Source: Pseudomonas kitaguniensis | GTDB lineage: Bacteria > Pseudomonadota > Gammaproteobacteria > Pseudomonadales > Pseudomonadaceae | Assembly: GCF_009296165.1 (NCBI RefSeq) | Contig: NZ_VUAZ01000042.1 | Span: 1 to 64,000, forward strand | DNA: 64,000 nt | Direction of reading: 5' to 3' | Shown: in pieces, positions 1 to 11,253 of the stretch | Layout: every line of letters begins with the position of its first letter | How positions within the stretch are numbered: position 1 is the stretch's first letter | Program-made: the position numbers and the translations under genes | Notes under the pieces: model-generated | Seen by the model: the letters and a program-made list of their open reading frames with translations, nothing else | The model's database searches: none | What the model was told of the DNA's origin: nothing

Positions 1-388
1 CTTGCTCCCAGGCGGCGGTCAGTCAAACTCATGTATCAACTGTAAAACTGCTATCGGGACAAGCCCTCCCACAAAAAGCAAAAAAAGCAGATCTGCCGTG
101 TATGCAAAACCCGCCCTTGATCTGCTTCAACCACTCAGGTCGGCTTTCAGGCCGCCGTGTCTCTTGCTTCTTGTATCTTTGTGATCTTGATCTAAGAAGC
201 GCCCCGTTAACAGATGGCGCACGCAGGCTTGAATCCGTGGGTAACCCGGCAGGAAACCGATATAAGCCATCACCCAAATAACGGATATATACCCAACCTG
301 AACAACACCCCGAGCCAGTCCGATGCGCGACAGCGCCACATCAAAGATGCAGCAGCACCTCCCATATTTTTTACAGCTTCAGTGTGGC
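1..388. other. Noncoding left edge with REP material
   Basis: No convincing gene was found. Short open frames here read through REP sequence and have no recognisable family. The inverted motif at about 50-75 (TATCGGGACAAGCCCTCCCA) and the fragment at 1-18 look like the two arms of a REP doublet cut by the window edge. On the minus strand, downstream of hisC, a GCAGATC/GATCTGC pair with a 25-base loop is followed by seven T (about 84-127). It could be a weak terminator for hisC. In other Pseudomonas the next gene outward is often algW, but none of it is visible. Confidence 0.5.
50..75. repeat. REP arm (partial REPIN at window edge)
   Basis: On the minus strand the sequence reads TGTGGGAGGGCTTGTCCCGA followed by TAG, the typical Pseudomonas REP form (GTGGGAGGG-CTTG-CCCGAT). 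The matching arm would be at 1-18 (CTTGCTCCCAGGCGGCGG), truncated by the window border. Confidence 0.6.
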
Positions 389-1441
389 TTAGAGCTCGCC
401 CAAGCCATCAATCAGCGCTTGGTTCTGATCCGGCGTGCCGATGCTGATGCGCAGGAACTGCGCAATCCGCGCCTGCTTGAAGTGCCGCACGATCACACCT
501 TGCTCGCGCAGCTTTGCCGCAAGGCCGGCCGCGTCGTGTTGCGGGTGGCGCGCGAAGATGAAGTTGGCCGCTGACGGCAACACCTCAAAACCTTTAGCTT
601 CGAGTTGGGCAACCACCAGGTTACGGCTATCAATCACCTGCTGGCAGGTTTTCTCGAAGTACTCACGGTCCTCAAACGCCGCCGCCGCGCCAACAATCGC
701 CAGGCGATCCAGCGGGTAGGAGTTGAAGCTGTTCTTGACCCGCTCCAGCGCTTCGATCAGGTCCGGGTGGCCCACGGCCAGGCCCACGCGCAAACCGGCC
801 AGGGAGCGCGATTTGGACAGGGTTTGAGTCACCAGCAGGTTCGGGTAGCGGTGCACCAGGCTAATGGCCGTTTCGCCGCCGAAGTCTATATAGGCTTCAT
901 CGACCACCACCACCGAATCCGGGCTGGCCTTGAGGATCTGCTCCACTGCGTCCAATGCCAGCACGCAGCCGGTGGGCGCGTTAGGGTTGGGGAAGATGAT
1001 CCCGCCGTTGGGCCTGGCGTAGTCCGCTGCACGAATCTGGAACTGCTCATCCAGCGGCACGGGGTCGGACGTGATGCCGTAGAGGCCGCAGTAAACCGGA
1101 TAGAAGCTGTAGCTGATGTCCGGGAACAGCAGCGGCAAGTCGTGTTGGAACAGGCCGTGGAAGATGTGCGCCAACACTTCATCGGAACCGTTGCCGAGGA
1201 ACACGTTGCCTGCGTCGATCGCGTAATACTTGGCCACCGCCTGCTTGAGCAGGTCGCTGTTGGGGTCCGGGTACAGGCGCAAGTTGTCATTCAGCTCGGC
1301 CTGCATCGCGGCCAACGCCTTGGGCGATGGGCCGTAGGGGTTTTCGTTGGTGTTGAGCTTGACCAGCTTGGCCAGCTTGGGTTGCTCGCCGGGTACGTAA
1401 GGCACGAGGTCCTTGACGAAGGGGCTCCAGAATTTGCTCAT
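389..1441 (-). CDS. hisC: Histidinol-phosphate aminotransferase
   Basis: A PLP-dependent class I/II aminotransferase of 350 aa, normal family length. It transfers an amino group from glutamate to imidazole-acetol phosphate, giving histidinol phosphate. Visible motifs are [13 protein letters not shown] (28-40), FPNPNAPTG (150-158), DEAYIDFGG (181-189) and the PLP-binding lysine K210 in [12 protein letters not shown]. It starts 1 base below the hisD stop on the same strand, so the two are surely cotranscribed as the end of a hisG-hisD-hisC run. The start [20 protein letters not shown] matches Pseudomonas HisC N-termini from memory of the family. Function is secure; pseudomonads often have a second HisC paralogue, so the paralogue number is unknown. 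Confidence 0.95.
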   Translation of the reverse strand: MSKFWSPFVKDLVPYVPGEQPKLAKLVKLNTNENPYGPSPKALAAMQAELNDNLRLYPDPNSDLLKQAVAKYYAIDAGNVFLGNGSDEVLAHIFHGLFQHDLPLLFPDISYSFYPVYCGLYGITSDPVPLDEQFQIRAADYARPNGGIIFPNPNAPTGCVLALDAVEQILKASPDSVVVVDEAYIDFGGETAISLVHRYPNLLVTQTLSKSRSLAGLRVGLAVGHPDLIEALERVKNSFNSYPLDRLAIVGAAAAFEDREYFEKTCQQVIDSRNLVVAQLEAKGFEVLPSAANFIFARHPQHDAAGLAAKLREQGVIVRHFKQARIAQFLRISIGTPDQNQALIDGLGEL

Positions 1442-1442
1442 C

Positions 1443-2765
1443 TCAGTTACCTTTTTCGTCGAGGATACGGTACTCAGCGCTACGTGCGTGGGCGCTCAAG
1501 GATTCACCACGGGCCAGCACCGAGGCGGTTTTGCCCAGCTCGGAAGCGCCCTGCGGCGAGCAAAAGATGATCGACGAACGCTTCTGGAAGTCATACACCC
1601 CAAGCGGCGACGAGAAGCGCGCGGTGCCGGAGGTCGGCAGCACGTGGTTCGGCCCGGCGCAGTAATCGCCCAGCGCTTCGCTGGTGTGGCGGCCCATGAA
1701 GATCGCGCCTGCGTGACGAATCGACGGCAGCCAGGTTTGCGGGTCCGCCACCGACAGTTCCAGGTGCTCAGGGGCAATACGGTTGGCCACTTCGATGGCC
1801 TGGTGCATGTCGCGCACCAGAATCAGCGCGCCACGGCCATTGATCGACTTTTCGATGATCTCGGCACGCTCCATGGTTGGCAGCAGCTTATCAATGCTGG
1901 CGGCGACCTTGTCGAGGAACTCGGCATCCGGGCTGACCAGAATCGCCTGGGCGTCTTCGTCGTGCTCGGCCTGGGAGAACAGGTCCATGGCGATCCAGTC
2001 CGGGTCGGTCTGGCCGTCACACACCACGAGGATTTCCGAAGGCCCGGCGATCATATCGATACCCACCTGGCCAAACACATGGCGCTTGGCGGTGGCGACG
2101 TAGATGTTGCCGGGGCCGACCACCTTATCGACCTTCGGCACGCTTTCGGTGCCGTAGGCCAAGGCCGCAACCGCTTGGGCGCCGCCGATGGTGAACACGC
2201 GGTCGACACCTGCAATGCACGCAGCCGCCAGGACCAGCTCGTTGATTTCACCGCGCGGGGTCGGCACCACCATGACCACTTCGGTCACGCCTGCCACTTT
2301 GGCCGGTATCGCGTTCATCAGCACCGACGACGGGTAAGACGCTTTGCCACCCGGCACGTATAGACCGGCGCGGTCCAGCGGCGTGACCTTTTGGCCGAGC
2401 ACGGTGCCGTCGGCCTCGGTGTAGCTCCACGAGTCCTGCTTTTGCTTTTCGTGGTAGCTGCGCACGCGTGTCGCCGCGACTTCCAAGGCTTCGCGCTGCG
2501 GCGCGGTGATGCGCGTCAGGGCCAACTCCAGGCGCTCGCGCGGCAGGATCAGGTCCGACATCGACGCCACGTCGAGGCCATCGAACTGGCGCGTGAAGTC
2601 CACCAGCGCCGCGTCACCGCGCTCGCGCACGGCTTTGATGATGTCGAGTACTCGCTGGTTGACCGAGTCGTCGGACACGCTTTCCCAGCTCAGCAGATGA
2701 TCCAGATGCTTGGCGAAATCCGGGTCGGCAGCGTTGAGTCGGGCAATTGCAGTGGACGTGGTCAT
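1443..2765 (-). CDS. hisD: Histidinol dehydrogenase
   Basis: A 440-aa zinc enzyme of full length that makes two successive NAD-dependent oxidations of L-histidinol to L-histidine, the last steps of the pathway. Visible are [12 protein letters not shown] (218-229), [11 protein letters not shown] (241-251), zinc-ligand candidates Q265 and H268 in FSQAEHDED, and the [10 protein letters not shown] segment carrying the catalytic Glu-His pair. It sits directly upstream of hisC with a 1-base gap. A 129-base gap separates it from hisG upstream, where I see no clear terminator, so one operon is likely. Confidence 0.96.
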   Translation of the reverse strand: MTTSTAIARLNAADPDFAKHLDHLLSWESVSDDSVNQRVLDIIKAVRERGDAALVDFTRQFDGLDVASMSDLILPRERLELALTRITAPQREALEVAATRVRSYHEKQKQDSWSYTEADGTVLGQKVTPLDRAGLYVPGGKASYPSSVLMNAIPAKVAGVTEVVMVVPTPRGEINELVLAAACIAGVDRVFTIGGAQAVAALAYGTESVPKVDKVVGPGNIYVATAKRHVFGQVGIDMIAGPSEILVVCDGQTDPDWIAMDLFSQAEHDEDAQAILVSPDAEFLDKVAASIDKLLPTMERAEIIEKSINGRGALILVRDMHQAIEVANRIAPEHLELSVADPQTWLPSIRHAGAIFMGRHTSEALGDYCAGPNHVLPTSGTARFSSPLGVYDFQKRSSIIFCSPQGASELGKTASVLARGESLSAHARSAEYRILDEKGN

Positions 2766-2894
2766 AGCGAGGGCCTCATAGGATTGGCAAAAAATGCTCA
2801 GGCGCCGAACGTTAGCAGCCGATCCGCTTGGGCACCTGAGAATTCTGGCTATGAGGCGGATAGACGGGCGCAGCCTTTCAGCTACGCGGGTGAG

Positions 2895-3530
2895 TCAGCC
2901 GCGGTGTCGAGACTCCACTGCCTGGCGCAGGGTGTCGATCAATGCCTGGATACGCGCGTGTTGCATCTTCATCGAGGCTTTGTTGACGATCAGGCGGGAG
3001 CTGATGTCAGCAATAAAATCTTGCGGCTCAAGACCGTTGGCACGCAGCGTGTTACCGGTGTCGACCACGTCGATGATCTTGTCAGCCAAGCCAATCAGTG
3101 GCGCCAGCTCCATCGAGCCGTAGAGCTTGATGATGTCGACCTGACGGCCTTGTTCGGCATAGTAGCGCTTGGCGACGTTGACGAACTTGGTTGCCACGCG
3201 CAGGCGGCCTTTGGGCTCGACGTCACCGACACGGCCGGCGGTCATCAGCTTGCACAGGGCGATACGCAGGTCGAGGGGCTCATACAGACCCTGGCCACCG
3301 TATTCCATCAGCACGTCTTTGCCGGCGACGCCGAGGTCGGCCGCGCCATGTTCAACGTAAGTCGGCACGTCGGTAGCCCGTACGATCAGCAGGCGAACGT
3401 CATCCTGGGTCGTGGGGATGATCAGCTTGCGGCTTTTGTCCGGATTCTCGGTCGGCACGATGCCCGCTTCAGCCAGAAGCGGCAAAGTGTCGTCAAGGAT
3501 GCGGCCCTTGGACAGTGCGATGGTCAACAT
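2895..3530 (-). CDS. hisG: ATP phosphoribosyltransferase, short catalytic form
   Basis: The first committed enzyme of histidine synthesis, condensing ATP with PRPP. At 211 aa it is the short HisG type (HisG-S), lacking the C-terminal ACT-like regulatory domain of the roughly 300-aa form. The start [19 protein letters not shown] and the PRPP-binding region [14 protein letters not shown] are clear. Short HisG proteins work as a hetero-octamer with HisZ, a HisRS-like regulatory subunit; no hisZ lies in this window, so it must be elsewhere. hisD and hisC follow on the same strand. A REP-like perfect hairpin separates it from murA upstream. Confidence 0.95.
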   Translation of the reverse strand: MLTIALSKGRILDDTLPLLAEAGIVPTENPDKSRKLIIPTTQDDVRLLIVRATDVPTYVEHGAADLGVAGKDVLMEYGGQGLYEPLDLRIALCKLMTAGRVGDVEPKGRLRVATKFVNVAKRYYAEQGRQVDIIKLYGSMELAPLIGLADKIIDVVDTGNTLRANGLEPQDFIADISSRLIVNKASMKMQHARIQALIDTLRQAVESRHRG

Positions 3531-3567
3531 GGAAAACGTCAGTCCTTCAACAGGCTATTACTGTCCT

Positions 3568-3595
3568 GTGGCGAGCGGGTTTGCCCGCTCGCCAC
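3568..3595. repeat. REP-like perfect hairpin between murA and hisG
   Basis: GTGGCGAGCGGG, loop TTTG, then CCCGCTCGCCAC: a perfect 12-bp stem. It has REP character (GTGGCGAGCGGG-TTTG-CCCGC) but a different core from the GTGGGAGGG type elsewhere in the window. Lying between murA and hisG on the same strand, it could lower read-through or stabilise the 3' end of the murA mRNA. There is no T-run. Confidence 0.75.
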
Positions 3596-3621
3596 GGTAG
3601 TGGTGTTCGCAGCGCCTGGGA

Positions 3622-5165
<1,544 letters not shown>

Positions 5166-5211
5166 GCTCAACCTCTATCGGCGCCCAGTGCGCACGGGTC
5201 GCACATCATAC

Positions 5212-5267
5212 AAAAAAGCCCCGCGCCTGCGAACCCCGCATAGCAGGACTCTGACGGGGGGCTTTCT
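5212..5267 (-). terminator. Terminator of the mla operon
   Basis: On the minus strand AAAGCCCCCC pairs with GGGGCTTT and is followed by a TTTTTT run, with an inner CCTGC/GCAGG stem. It lies 12 bases after the mlaB stop. Confidence 0.7.
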
Positions 5268-5279
5268 TGATAATGGCTA

Positions 5280-5585
5280 TTAAGGGTGTGCCAACAGCTC
5301 GGTCAGACCGGAAACCTTGGCTATTTCACGCATGTCTTCGGGCATCGCACGGATGCTCAGCGGTTTGTCGGCCGCTTGCGCATCACGCATGAAGCACAAC
5401 AACAACGACAAACCAACGCTGCTGGATTTGGTTACCGCCGAGCAATCTACCACCAGCGCGGGCGCGGTGCTGCTATCGATCAGCGCTTGGCCCTGCTTGC
5501 GCAGGTCAGGCCCGGTGCGGTAATCGAGCACGCCACTGAGGAACAACTCGCCGGCGTCGCCAAGACGAACAGCCGACTCGGTCAT
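5280..5585 (-). CDS. mlaB: STAS-domain protein, MlaB subunit
   Basis: A 101-aa cytoplasmic STAS-domain protein and the last gene of mlaFEDCB. MlaB binds MlaF and is needed for assembly and activity of the MlaFEDB complex that moves phospholipids between the outer and inner membranes. The core ALVVDCSAVTKSSSVGLSLL shows the STAS fold segment with the Ser-rich helix start. Its start overlaps the mlaC stop by 4 bases, so translation is probably coupled. The assignment rests on both the domain and the operon position. Confidence 0.88.
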   Translation of the reverse strand: MTESAVRLGDAGELFLSGVLDYRTGPDLRKQGQALIDSSTAPALVVDCSAVTKSSSVGLSLLLCFMRDAQAADKPLSIRAMPEDMREIAKVSGLTELLAHP

Positions 5586-6232
5586 TGCGCAGGCTTCCCG
5601 GCAGCTTGTTTGTCGGTTTCTTCTTTGGCTTTGGCGACTTCACCGGCCCAACCATTGATGGTCTTGTCCAGGTCGTTGCCATTGCGCTGCATAGCGTCAG
5701 CGAACTGATCACGGAACAACTTGCCGATGTTGATGCCGTTGATGATCACGTTACGCAGCTTCCACTCGCCCTTGACCTTCTCGAGCGTGTATTGCACAGG
5801 GTAAACAGCGCCGTTGGTGCCTTTGACGGTCATGTTGACGCTGGTGCGATCACCCGACTCATCACCGGCTGGAGCAACGGTAATACCCTGGTTGTTGTAT
5901 TCAAGCAGGGCGTTGCCGTAGAACTGGAACAGGCCCTTTTTGAAGTTTTCCTGGAAGGTCTGCATCTGCGCAGGCGTAGCCTTGCGCGAATACTTGACCG
6001 TCATGATGCTGCGGGAAATGCCTTCGGCATCGACCACCGGGCCAACAATCGTATTCAACGCTTCGTAGAACTTGGTAGGGTCTTGCTTGTACTGCTCTTT
6101 GTTGGCCGTCAAGTCAGCCAACATCCTGTTGGTCGTGTCCTGCACCAGATCGTGCGCAGAACCCGCCGCGTTGGCCATCATCGGCAGTGCTGCCAGCAGC
6201 ACCAGCAGGCCACGTCGCAAGGTAGAGATCAT
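5582..6232 (-). CDS. mlaC: Periplasmic phospholipid-binding protein MlaC
   Basis: The soluble periplasmic carrier that shuttles phospholipid between the outer-membrane MlaA-porin complex and MlaFEDB. It has 216 aa with a Sec signal peptide (MISTLRRGLLVLLAALPMMANA, cleaved near residue 22) and the Tol_Tol_Ttg2 (MlaC) domain. The ATG at 6232 was chosen because GAGGA lies about 8 bases upstream and the signal peptide then begins normally; an ATG five codons earlier (6247) overlaps the mlaD stop. Pseudomonads call this operon ttg2. Confidence 0.92.
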   Translation of the reverse strand: MISTLRRGLLVLLAALPMMANAAGSAHDLVQDTTNRMLADLTANKEQYKQDPTKFYEALNTIVGPVVDAEGISRSIMTVKYSRKATPAQMQTFQENFKKGLFQFYGNALLEYNNQGITVAPAGDESGDRTSVNMTVKGTNGAVYPVQYTLEKVKGEWKLRNVIINGINIGKLFRDQFADAMQRNGNDLDKTINGWAGEVAKAKEETDKQAAGKPAQ

Positions 6233-6243
6233 GAACAGATTCC

Positions 6244-6711
6244 TCATTTGGCGTCTTTATTGACCGTATTGAGCAGGAATTTACCAATCAAGTCTTCAAG
6301 CACCAGCGACGACTGTGTGTCGTGGATTGTCGAACCATCCTTGAGCAGGTCTGTTTCCCCACCCACGCTGATGCCGATGTACTTTTCGCCCAGCAAACCC
6401 GCGGTGAGAATAGATGCAGTGGAGTCGGTCGGCAGGTTATCTACCTTCTTGTCCAATTGCATGGTGACTCGGCCGGTGAAGCTGTCGCGATCCAGATCGA
6501 TTGCCGTGACCTTGCCGATGGTTACACCGGCCATGGTCACTTTAGCTCTGACAGTCAAACCGGCGATATTGTCGAAGTACGCATAAAGTTTATAAGTGTC
6601 GGCCGTAGGGCTGGCCGAAAGGCCGCTGACCCGCAGGGCCAGCAACAGTAAAGCCAGGATGCCAGCCAGCAAGAAAAGGCCGACACCGATTTCAACAGTG
6701 CGGTTTTGCAT
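6244..6711 (-). CDS. mlaD: MCE-domain protein MlaD
   Basis: A 155-aa inner-membrane protein with one N-terminal transmembrane helix (VGLFLLAGILALLLLALRVSGL, about 10-31) and one MCE domain with its hydrophobic core segment (YAYFDNIAGLTVRAKVTMAG). MlaD forms a hexameric ring over the MlaE permease that receives or hands over lipid. The length is typical for a single-MCE protein. It is packed tightly with mlaE, sharing one base, and with mlaC. Confidence 0.93.
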   Translation of the reverse strand: MQNRTVEIGVGLFLLAGILALLLLALRVSGLSASPTADTYKLYAYFDNIAGLTVRAKVTMAGVTIGKVTAIDLDRDSFTGRVTMQLDKKVDNLPTDSTASILTAGLLGEKYIGISVGGETDLLKDGSTIHDTQSSLVLEDLIGKFLLNTVNKDAK

Positions 6712-7508
6712 CAGAAATCTCCAAACATCAAGGCAGTCAAAATGAAGTCAAGGCCCAGTACCGCCAACGAGGCGTATACAACGGTCTTGGTGGTGGCGCG
6801 ACTGATCCCTTCCGAAGTGGGCTCACAGTCATAGCCTTGAAATACGGCGATCCAGGTGACGACAAAAGCGAAAACGATGCTTTTTATGATGCCGTTGAGC
6901 ACGTCGCCGCTGAAGGTCACACTGTTTTGCATGTTGCCCCAGTAAGAGCCGTCATAGACGCCCAACCAGTCAACCGCGACCCAGGAACCGCCCCAAATAC
7001 CGACCACGCTGAAAATCATCGCCAGCAGCGGCAGGGAAATGAAACCGGCCCACAGGCGTGGGGCAACGATGTACTTGAGCGGGTCCACGCCGATCATCTC
7101 AAGGCTGGACAACTGCTCGGTGGACTTCATGTTGCCGATCTCGGCGGTCAGTGCAGAACCTGCACGCCCGGCAAACAGCAACGCGGTCACCACCGGGCCG
7201 AGTTCGCGCAACAGCGTCAGCGCAACCATCTGCCCCACCGCCTGCTCCGAACCGTAGCTTGCGAGAATATTGAAGCCCTGCAACGCCAGCACCATGCCGA
7301 TGAAAATCCCGGAGACCACGATGATCACCAGGGACATCACGCCTACCGAGTGCAGCTGTTTGAGCAACAGGCCGAAACCGCCGCCGATGCCGCCACGGCC
7401 AAGCAATGCGTGAAACAGGAAAATCGTCGAACGCCCCAGCACTCCGACAATGTCGATACCGGAGCGACCAAAAAGGCGAACCTTTTCGAGTAAAGATGTT
7501 TTGCGCAT
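6711..7508 (-). CDS. mlaE: ABC-type lipid permease MlaE
   Basis: A 265-aa integral inner-membrane permease of the MlaE/YrbE family with about five to six hydrophobic segments. The conserved stretch [20 protein letters not shown] (about 113-132) is the family signature facing MlaF. It dimerises with two MlaF ATPases and carries the MlaD ring. The start codon overlaps the mlaF stop by one base. Confidence 0.94.
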   Translation of the reverse strand: MRKTSLLEKVRLFGRSGIDIVGVLGRSTIFLFHALLGRGGIGGGFGLLLKQLHSVGVMSLVIIVVSGIFIGMVLALQGFNILASYGSEQAVGQMVALTLLRELGPVVTALLFAGRAGSALTAEIGNMKSTEQLSSLEMIGVDPLKYIVAPRLWAGFISLPLLAMIFSVVGIWGGSWVAVDWLGVYDGSYWGNMQNSVTFSGDVLNGIIKSIVFAFVVTWIAVFQGYDCEPTSEGISRATTKTVVYASLAVLGLDFILTALMFGDF

Positions 7509-8317
7509 CAGCGCTTCCCCAGAAGATCTGAGCGGTAGTCCGCTGCCGGAAAATGAAAAGGCACCGGGCCGTCGGGATCGCCGGTCATGAATTGGCGAAT
7601 ACGCGGGTTGTCGGCGTTCATCAGCTCTTCAGGCGTGCCCTGCCCCAACACTTGACCATCGCCGACTACATAAAGGTAGTCAGCGATGCTCGCGGTCTCG
7701 GCCAAATCGTGAGAAACCACGATGCTGGTGATTCCAAGCGCATCGTTGAGCAGGCGGATCAGGCGCACCAAAACGCCCATGGCGATCGGGTCCTGACCTA
7801 CAAACGGCTCGTCGTACATGAGGATCTGCGGGTCGAGAGCAATGGCTCGCGCCAGCGCAACACGGCGCTTCATGCCACCGGACAATTCATCGGGCATCAA
7901 GTCGACGGCACCACGAAGCCCCACGGCCTGCAGTTTCAGCAACACAATGTCACGAATCATCTCGTCCGACAGCTGGGTGTGCACCCGCAGTGGGAACGCT
8001 ACGTTTTCGAACACATCGAGGTCGGTGAACAGCGCGCCACTCTGGAACAACACGCCCATGTGCTTGCGCGCATCGAACAGATCACTGCGCGAAAGCTTCG
8101 GCAGGTTCTGACCGTTGACCCACACTTCGCCGGCGCTGGGCCGCAGTTGCATGCCCATCAGGCGCAACAGGGTGGTCTTACCGCAACCGGAAGGCCCCAT
8201 AATGCCCGTGACCTTGCCGCGGGGAATGCGAATATCGACGTTATTGAAGATGCTGCGCGTCCCGCGCTTGAAGGTAAGGCCCTTCAGCTCGACCGCGTAG
8301 GCGTTATCGGCACTCAT
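7508..8317 (-). CDS. mlaF: ABC transporter ATPase MlaF
   Basis: A 269-aa ATPase that powers phospholipid movement by MlaFEDB. Walker A is GPSGCGKTT (41-49), the signature is [16 protein letters not shown] and Walker B is [13 protein letters not shown]. It is the first gene of the mlaFEDCB operon. The 296-base space to kdsD upstream holds divergent promoters. Confidence 0.95.
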   Translation of the reverse strand: MSADNAYAVELKGLTFKRGTRSIFNNVDIRIPRGKVTGIMGPSGCGKTTLLRLMGMQLRPSAGEVWVNGQNLPKLSRSDLFDARKHMGVLFQSGALFTDLDVFENVAFPLRVHTQLSDEMIRDIVLLKLQAVGLRGAVDLMPDELSGGMKRRVALARAIALDPQILMYDEPFVGQDPIAMGVLVRLIRLLNDALGITSIVVSHDLAETASIADYLYVVGDGQVLGQGTPEELMNADNPRIRQFMTGDPDGPVPFHFPAADYRSDLLGKR

Positions 8318-8573
8318 CTAATCTCCTTGGGATGCAGCCTTTCACTCAGACACCACGGTTGCGACTTTCGTTTGCACGAACGCGTAATATTTAGCTACAT
8401 GATGTTGGCGGACCGAACTGGCGGCGAACTATATCACCGCTGACAGGAAGCCCCCAAGGCCGGAACAGCGCTCGTTCAGATTAAGGACAGGCAAAAAACG
8501 CTGCTGAGTACGAATCTCGGCACCTGCCGAATAAAGCCTGACGAACTTGCGTGAGGGAATTGATCATTACCGC

Positions 8574-8579
8574 TATAAT
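8574..8579 (+). promoter_or_regulatory. Candidate -10 box for the kdsD-lpt operon
   Basis: An exact TATAAT lies 35 bases before the kdsD start codon. No good TTGACA stands 17 bases upstream (GTGAGG there), so the -35 is uncertain. Confidence 0.4.
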
Positions 8580-8613
8580 CGCCGCCTTTTCGTCAGGCTA
8601 TACGATTTCAGAC

Positions 8614-9588
8614 ATGAGCCAATCCAGCGAGCTTGTTCAATCCGCACAACGCACTATCCGCCTCGAGCTTGAAGCCGTAGAGGGTTTACTGGCCCATATC
8701 GACGCGGACTTCGTACGCGCCTGCGAAATGATTCTGGCCAGCAAAGGCCGTGTCGTCGTGCTCGGCATGGGTAAATCCGGCCACGTCGGCAACAAGATCG
8801 CCGCCACACTGGCAAGCACCGGCACCACGGCTTTTTTTGTGCACCCGGCCGAAGCCAGCCACGGCGACATGGGCATGATCACCAAGGATGACATCATCCT
8901 GGCGTTGTCGAACTCCGGCACTACCAACGAAATCGTGACCCTGCTGCCGCTGATCAAACGCTTGGGCATCAAAATGATCAGCGTCACCGGCAACCCGGAG
9001 TCCACGCTGGCCAAGGCCGCCGAAGTGAACCTGAACGTGCATGTGGCACATGAAGCCTGCCCGCTGAACCTGGCGCCAACCTCCTCGACGACGGCTGCGC
9101 TGGTCATGGGCGATGCGTTGGCCGTGGCACTGCTGGAAGCTCGCGGCTTTACCGCTGAAGACTTTGCGTTTTCGCACCCTGGCGGCGCCTTGGGCCGTCG
9201 CCTGCTGCTGAAAGTTGAAAACGTCATGCATTCGGGTGACGAATTGCCCCACGTGCAGCGTGGCACCTTGCTCAAGGACGCGCTGATGGAAATGACCCGC
9301 AAGGGCCTCGGCATGACCGTGATCCTGGAAGCCGACGGGCGCCTGGCCGGGGTGTTCACCGACGGTGACCTGCGCCGCACGCTGGACCGCACTATTGATA
9401 TTCACACGGCAACCATTGATGCGGTGATGACGCCACACGGCAAGACCGCCCGCCCCGAGATGCTTGCAGCCGAAGCGCTGAAGATCATGGAAGACCACAA
9501 GATTGGCGCACTGGTGGTGGTCAATAGCGACGACCGCCCGATCGGCGCCCTGAACATGCACGACTTGCTGCGTGCGGGAGTGATGTAA
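8614..9588 (+). CDS. kdsD: Arabinose-5-phosphate isomerase
   Basis: Converts D-ribulose 5-phosphate to D-arabinose 5-phosphate, the entry point to Kdo for LPS. It has 324 aa: an N-terminal SIS sugar-phosphate-isomerase domain (about 30-170, with VLGMGKSGHVGNKIAATLAS and SNSGTTNEI) and two C-terminal CBS domains (about 200-324). The frame is open 21 codons upstream, but the ATG at 8614 (MSQSSELVQSAQRTI) gives normal length, and the longer form would cover the -10 box. It begins a run kdsD-kdsC-lptC-lptA-lptB. Confidence 0.95.
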   Translation: MSQSSELVQSAQRTIRLELEAVEGLLAHIDADFVRACEMILASKGRVVVLGMGKSGHVGNKIAATLASTGTTAFFVHPAEASHGDMGMITKDDIILALSNSGTTNEIVTLLPLIKRLGIKMISVTGNPESTLAKAAEVNLNVHVAHEACPLNLAPTSSTTAALVMGDALAVALLEARGFTAEDFAFSHPGGALGRRLLLKVENVMHSGDELPHVQRGTLLKDALMEMTRKGLGMTVILEADGRLAGVFTDGDLRRTLDRTIDIHTATIDAVMTPHGKTARPEMLAAEALKIMEDHKIGALVVVNSDDRPIGALNMHDLLRAGVM

Positions 9589-10113
9589 ATGACCAGCGAC
9601 CTGCTGCAACGCGGTAAAAACATCAAACTGGCGATTTTCGACGTCGACGGCGTGCTGACCGATGGCCGCCTGTACTTTCTCGAAGACGGCAGCGAATTCA
9701 AGACGTTTAATACCCTCGACGGCCAAGGCATCAAAATGTTGATGGCGGCCGGCGTGCAAACAGCGATTATCAGCGGTCGAAAAACACCGGTTGTGGAACG
9801 CCGCGCACAAAACCTCGGGATTCCTCACCTGTATCAGGGCCGCGAGGATAAACTGGTGGTTCTGGACGAGCTTCTTGGCCAACTCAACCTAAGCTATGAG
9901 CAGGTCGCCTACCTGGGTGACGACCTGCCCGACCTGCCGGTGATTCGCCGGGTGGGTCTGGGCATGGCCGTCGCGAATGCTGCGGCTTTTGTGCGTGAAC
10001 ATGCGCATGGCATTACCAGCGCACGAGGCGGTGAAGGTGCAGCCCGCGAGTTCTGCGAGTTGATCCTGCGCGCCCAAGGCAGTCTTGAAGCGGCCCACGC
10101 CGCCTACCTATAG
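9589..10113 (+). CDS. kdsC: 3-deoxy-D-manno-octulosonate 8-phosphate phosphatase
   Basis: A HAD-superfamily phosphatase of 174 aa that removes phosphate from Kdo 8-phosphate. The nucleophile motif FDVDGVLTDGR (about 18-28) and the C-terminal GDDLPDLPVI metal-binding motif are present. It is the short cap-less tetrameric type. The ATG follows the kdsD stop directly with no gap, showing tight cotranscription. Confidence 0.95.
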   Translation: MTSDLLQRGKNIKLAIFDVDGVLTDGRLYFLEDGSEFKTFNTLDGQGIKMLMAAGVQTAIISGRKTPVVERRAQNLGIPHLYQGREDKLVVLDELLGQLNLSYEQVAYLGDDLPDLPVIRRVGLGMAVANAAAFVREHAHGITSARGGEGAAREFCELILRAQGSLEAAHAAYL

Positions 10114-10121
10114 AGCGTTTT

Positions 10122-10694
10122 ATGCTGAGCAAAAAGATTCGCAACTTCCTGTTATTCGGAGTGATCGCCGCGCTGTTCCTGGCGGTGGGCTACTGGAATA
10201 TCAGCCCGGAGCGCTTCCTCGACAAGCCTGTTGCACAGGTGGATGAAGGCGCTATCGACTATTACGCGACCAACGCCTACAGCGTGCAGTTCTTGCCAGA
10301 CGGCAAGGTGCAGTACGAAATGACCTCGGACAAAGTCGAGCATTTGAAGGCCTCCGAAGTCACCTTGCTGACCAACCCGGACCTGAACCTTTACCGTGGC
10401 ACCGAATTTCCGTGGCACGTCACCAGCAAGCGTGGCGAGGTCAACCCGGATGGTACGCAGGTAGAATTGATCGACTCGGTACGCGTTGCGCGCACTGACG
10501 ACCAGAACCGCGACACCATCATTACCAGCAGTCGCATGACCGTTTTCCCACAACAGCAATATGCGCAGACCGAGCAAGACGTTAGAATCGACGGCGCTGG
10601 CGGTGTATCGACTGGCAAGGGAATGAAAGCGTATTTGAAAGAAAGCAGGATACACCTGCTATCGAACGTAAGAGGACAGTATGAGGCTCGTTAA
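10122..10694 (+). CDS. lptC: LPS export protein LptC
   Basis: A bitopic inner-membrane protein of 190 aa linking the LptB2FG extractor to the periplasmic LptA bridge. It has one N-terminal helix (about 7-23) and a periplasmic beta-jellyroll domain. The last 14 bases overlap the lptA start, so translation is coupled. Confidence 0.93.
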   Translation: MLSKKIRNFLLFGVIAALFLAVGYWNISPERFLDKPVAQVDEGAIDYYATNAYSVQFLPDGKVQYEMTSDKVEHLKASEVTLLTNPDLNLYRGTEFPWHVTSKRGEVNPDGTQVELIDSVRVARTDDQNRDTIITSSRMTVFPQQQYAQTEQDVRIDGAGGVSTGKGMKAYLKESRIHLLSNVRGQYEAR

Positions 10695-11253
10695 AACTCT
10701 CCCTATTTTGCTCAGTCTGGGCGCAGCACTGGGAAGCGTGAGCGCCTGGGCTCTGCCGAACGATAGCGAGCAACCGATCCACATTCAGGCTGACGATGCT
10801 CAGCTGGATGACAAACAAGGCGTGGCCACCTACACCGGCGGCGTGATCATCACCCAAGGTTCGATGAAAATCACTGGCAATACAGTGACGCTCACGCGTA
10901 CCCCGGCGGGCGAGATCGACGTGGTAACGTCGGTGGGCAACCTTGCCTACTTCGAACAGAAGCAGGCCGCCGCAGACCCTGCCCCGATGAAGGGCTACGG
11001 CAGGACCATCCAGTATCACGCCCAGCAAAATCGCATCATTCTGATCGATCAAGCGCGTGTCGTGAGCAGCGATGGCAACACCACCGACGGTGAAAAAATC
11101 ACCTACGACACGGTGAAACAGATCGCTCAGGCGGGTCGTGCGACCGGCGCGAAAATCGGTACGCCGAAACCGCGTATCGACATGGTTATCCAGCCGAAGC
11201 AGAAAGACGCCGCCGCCCCTGCGCCTAAACCCGCTGCGAAGAAGGCCAATTAA
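10681..11253 (+). CDS. lptA: LPS transport periplasmic protein LptA
   Basis: A periplasmic bridge protein of 190 aa. It has a signal peptide ([20 protein letters not shown], cleaved near SAWA-LPND) followed by the OstA/LptA jellyroll domain ([20 protein letters not shown]). The C-terminus is Ala/Pro/Lys-rich ([14 protein letters not shown]). It lies between lptC, which it overlaps by 14 bases, and lptB, with which it shares one base (TAATG). Confidence 0.93.
   Translation: MRLVKTLPILLSLGAALGSVSAWALPNDSEQPIHIQADDAQLDDKQGVATYTGGVIITQGSMKITGNTVTLTRTPAGEIDVVTSVGNLAYFEQKQAAADPAPMKGYGRTIQYHAQQNRIILIDQARVVSSDGNTTDGEKITYDTVKQIAQAGRATGAKIGTPKPRIDMVIQPKQKDAAAPAPKPAAKKAN

Noticed and set aside
29-277. 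Short minus-strand open frame at the left edge
   Set aside because: Its C-terminal part (CGRACPDSS) is REP sequence read through, and no ribosome site or family is visible.
8551-8613. Longer KdsD start at 8551
   Set aside because: It would cover the TATAAT box and adds a tail not typical of the family.
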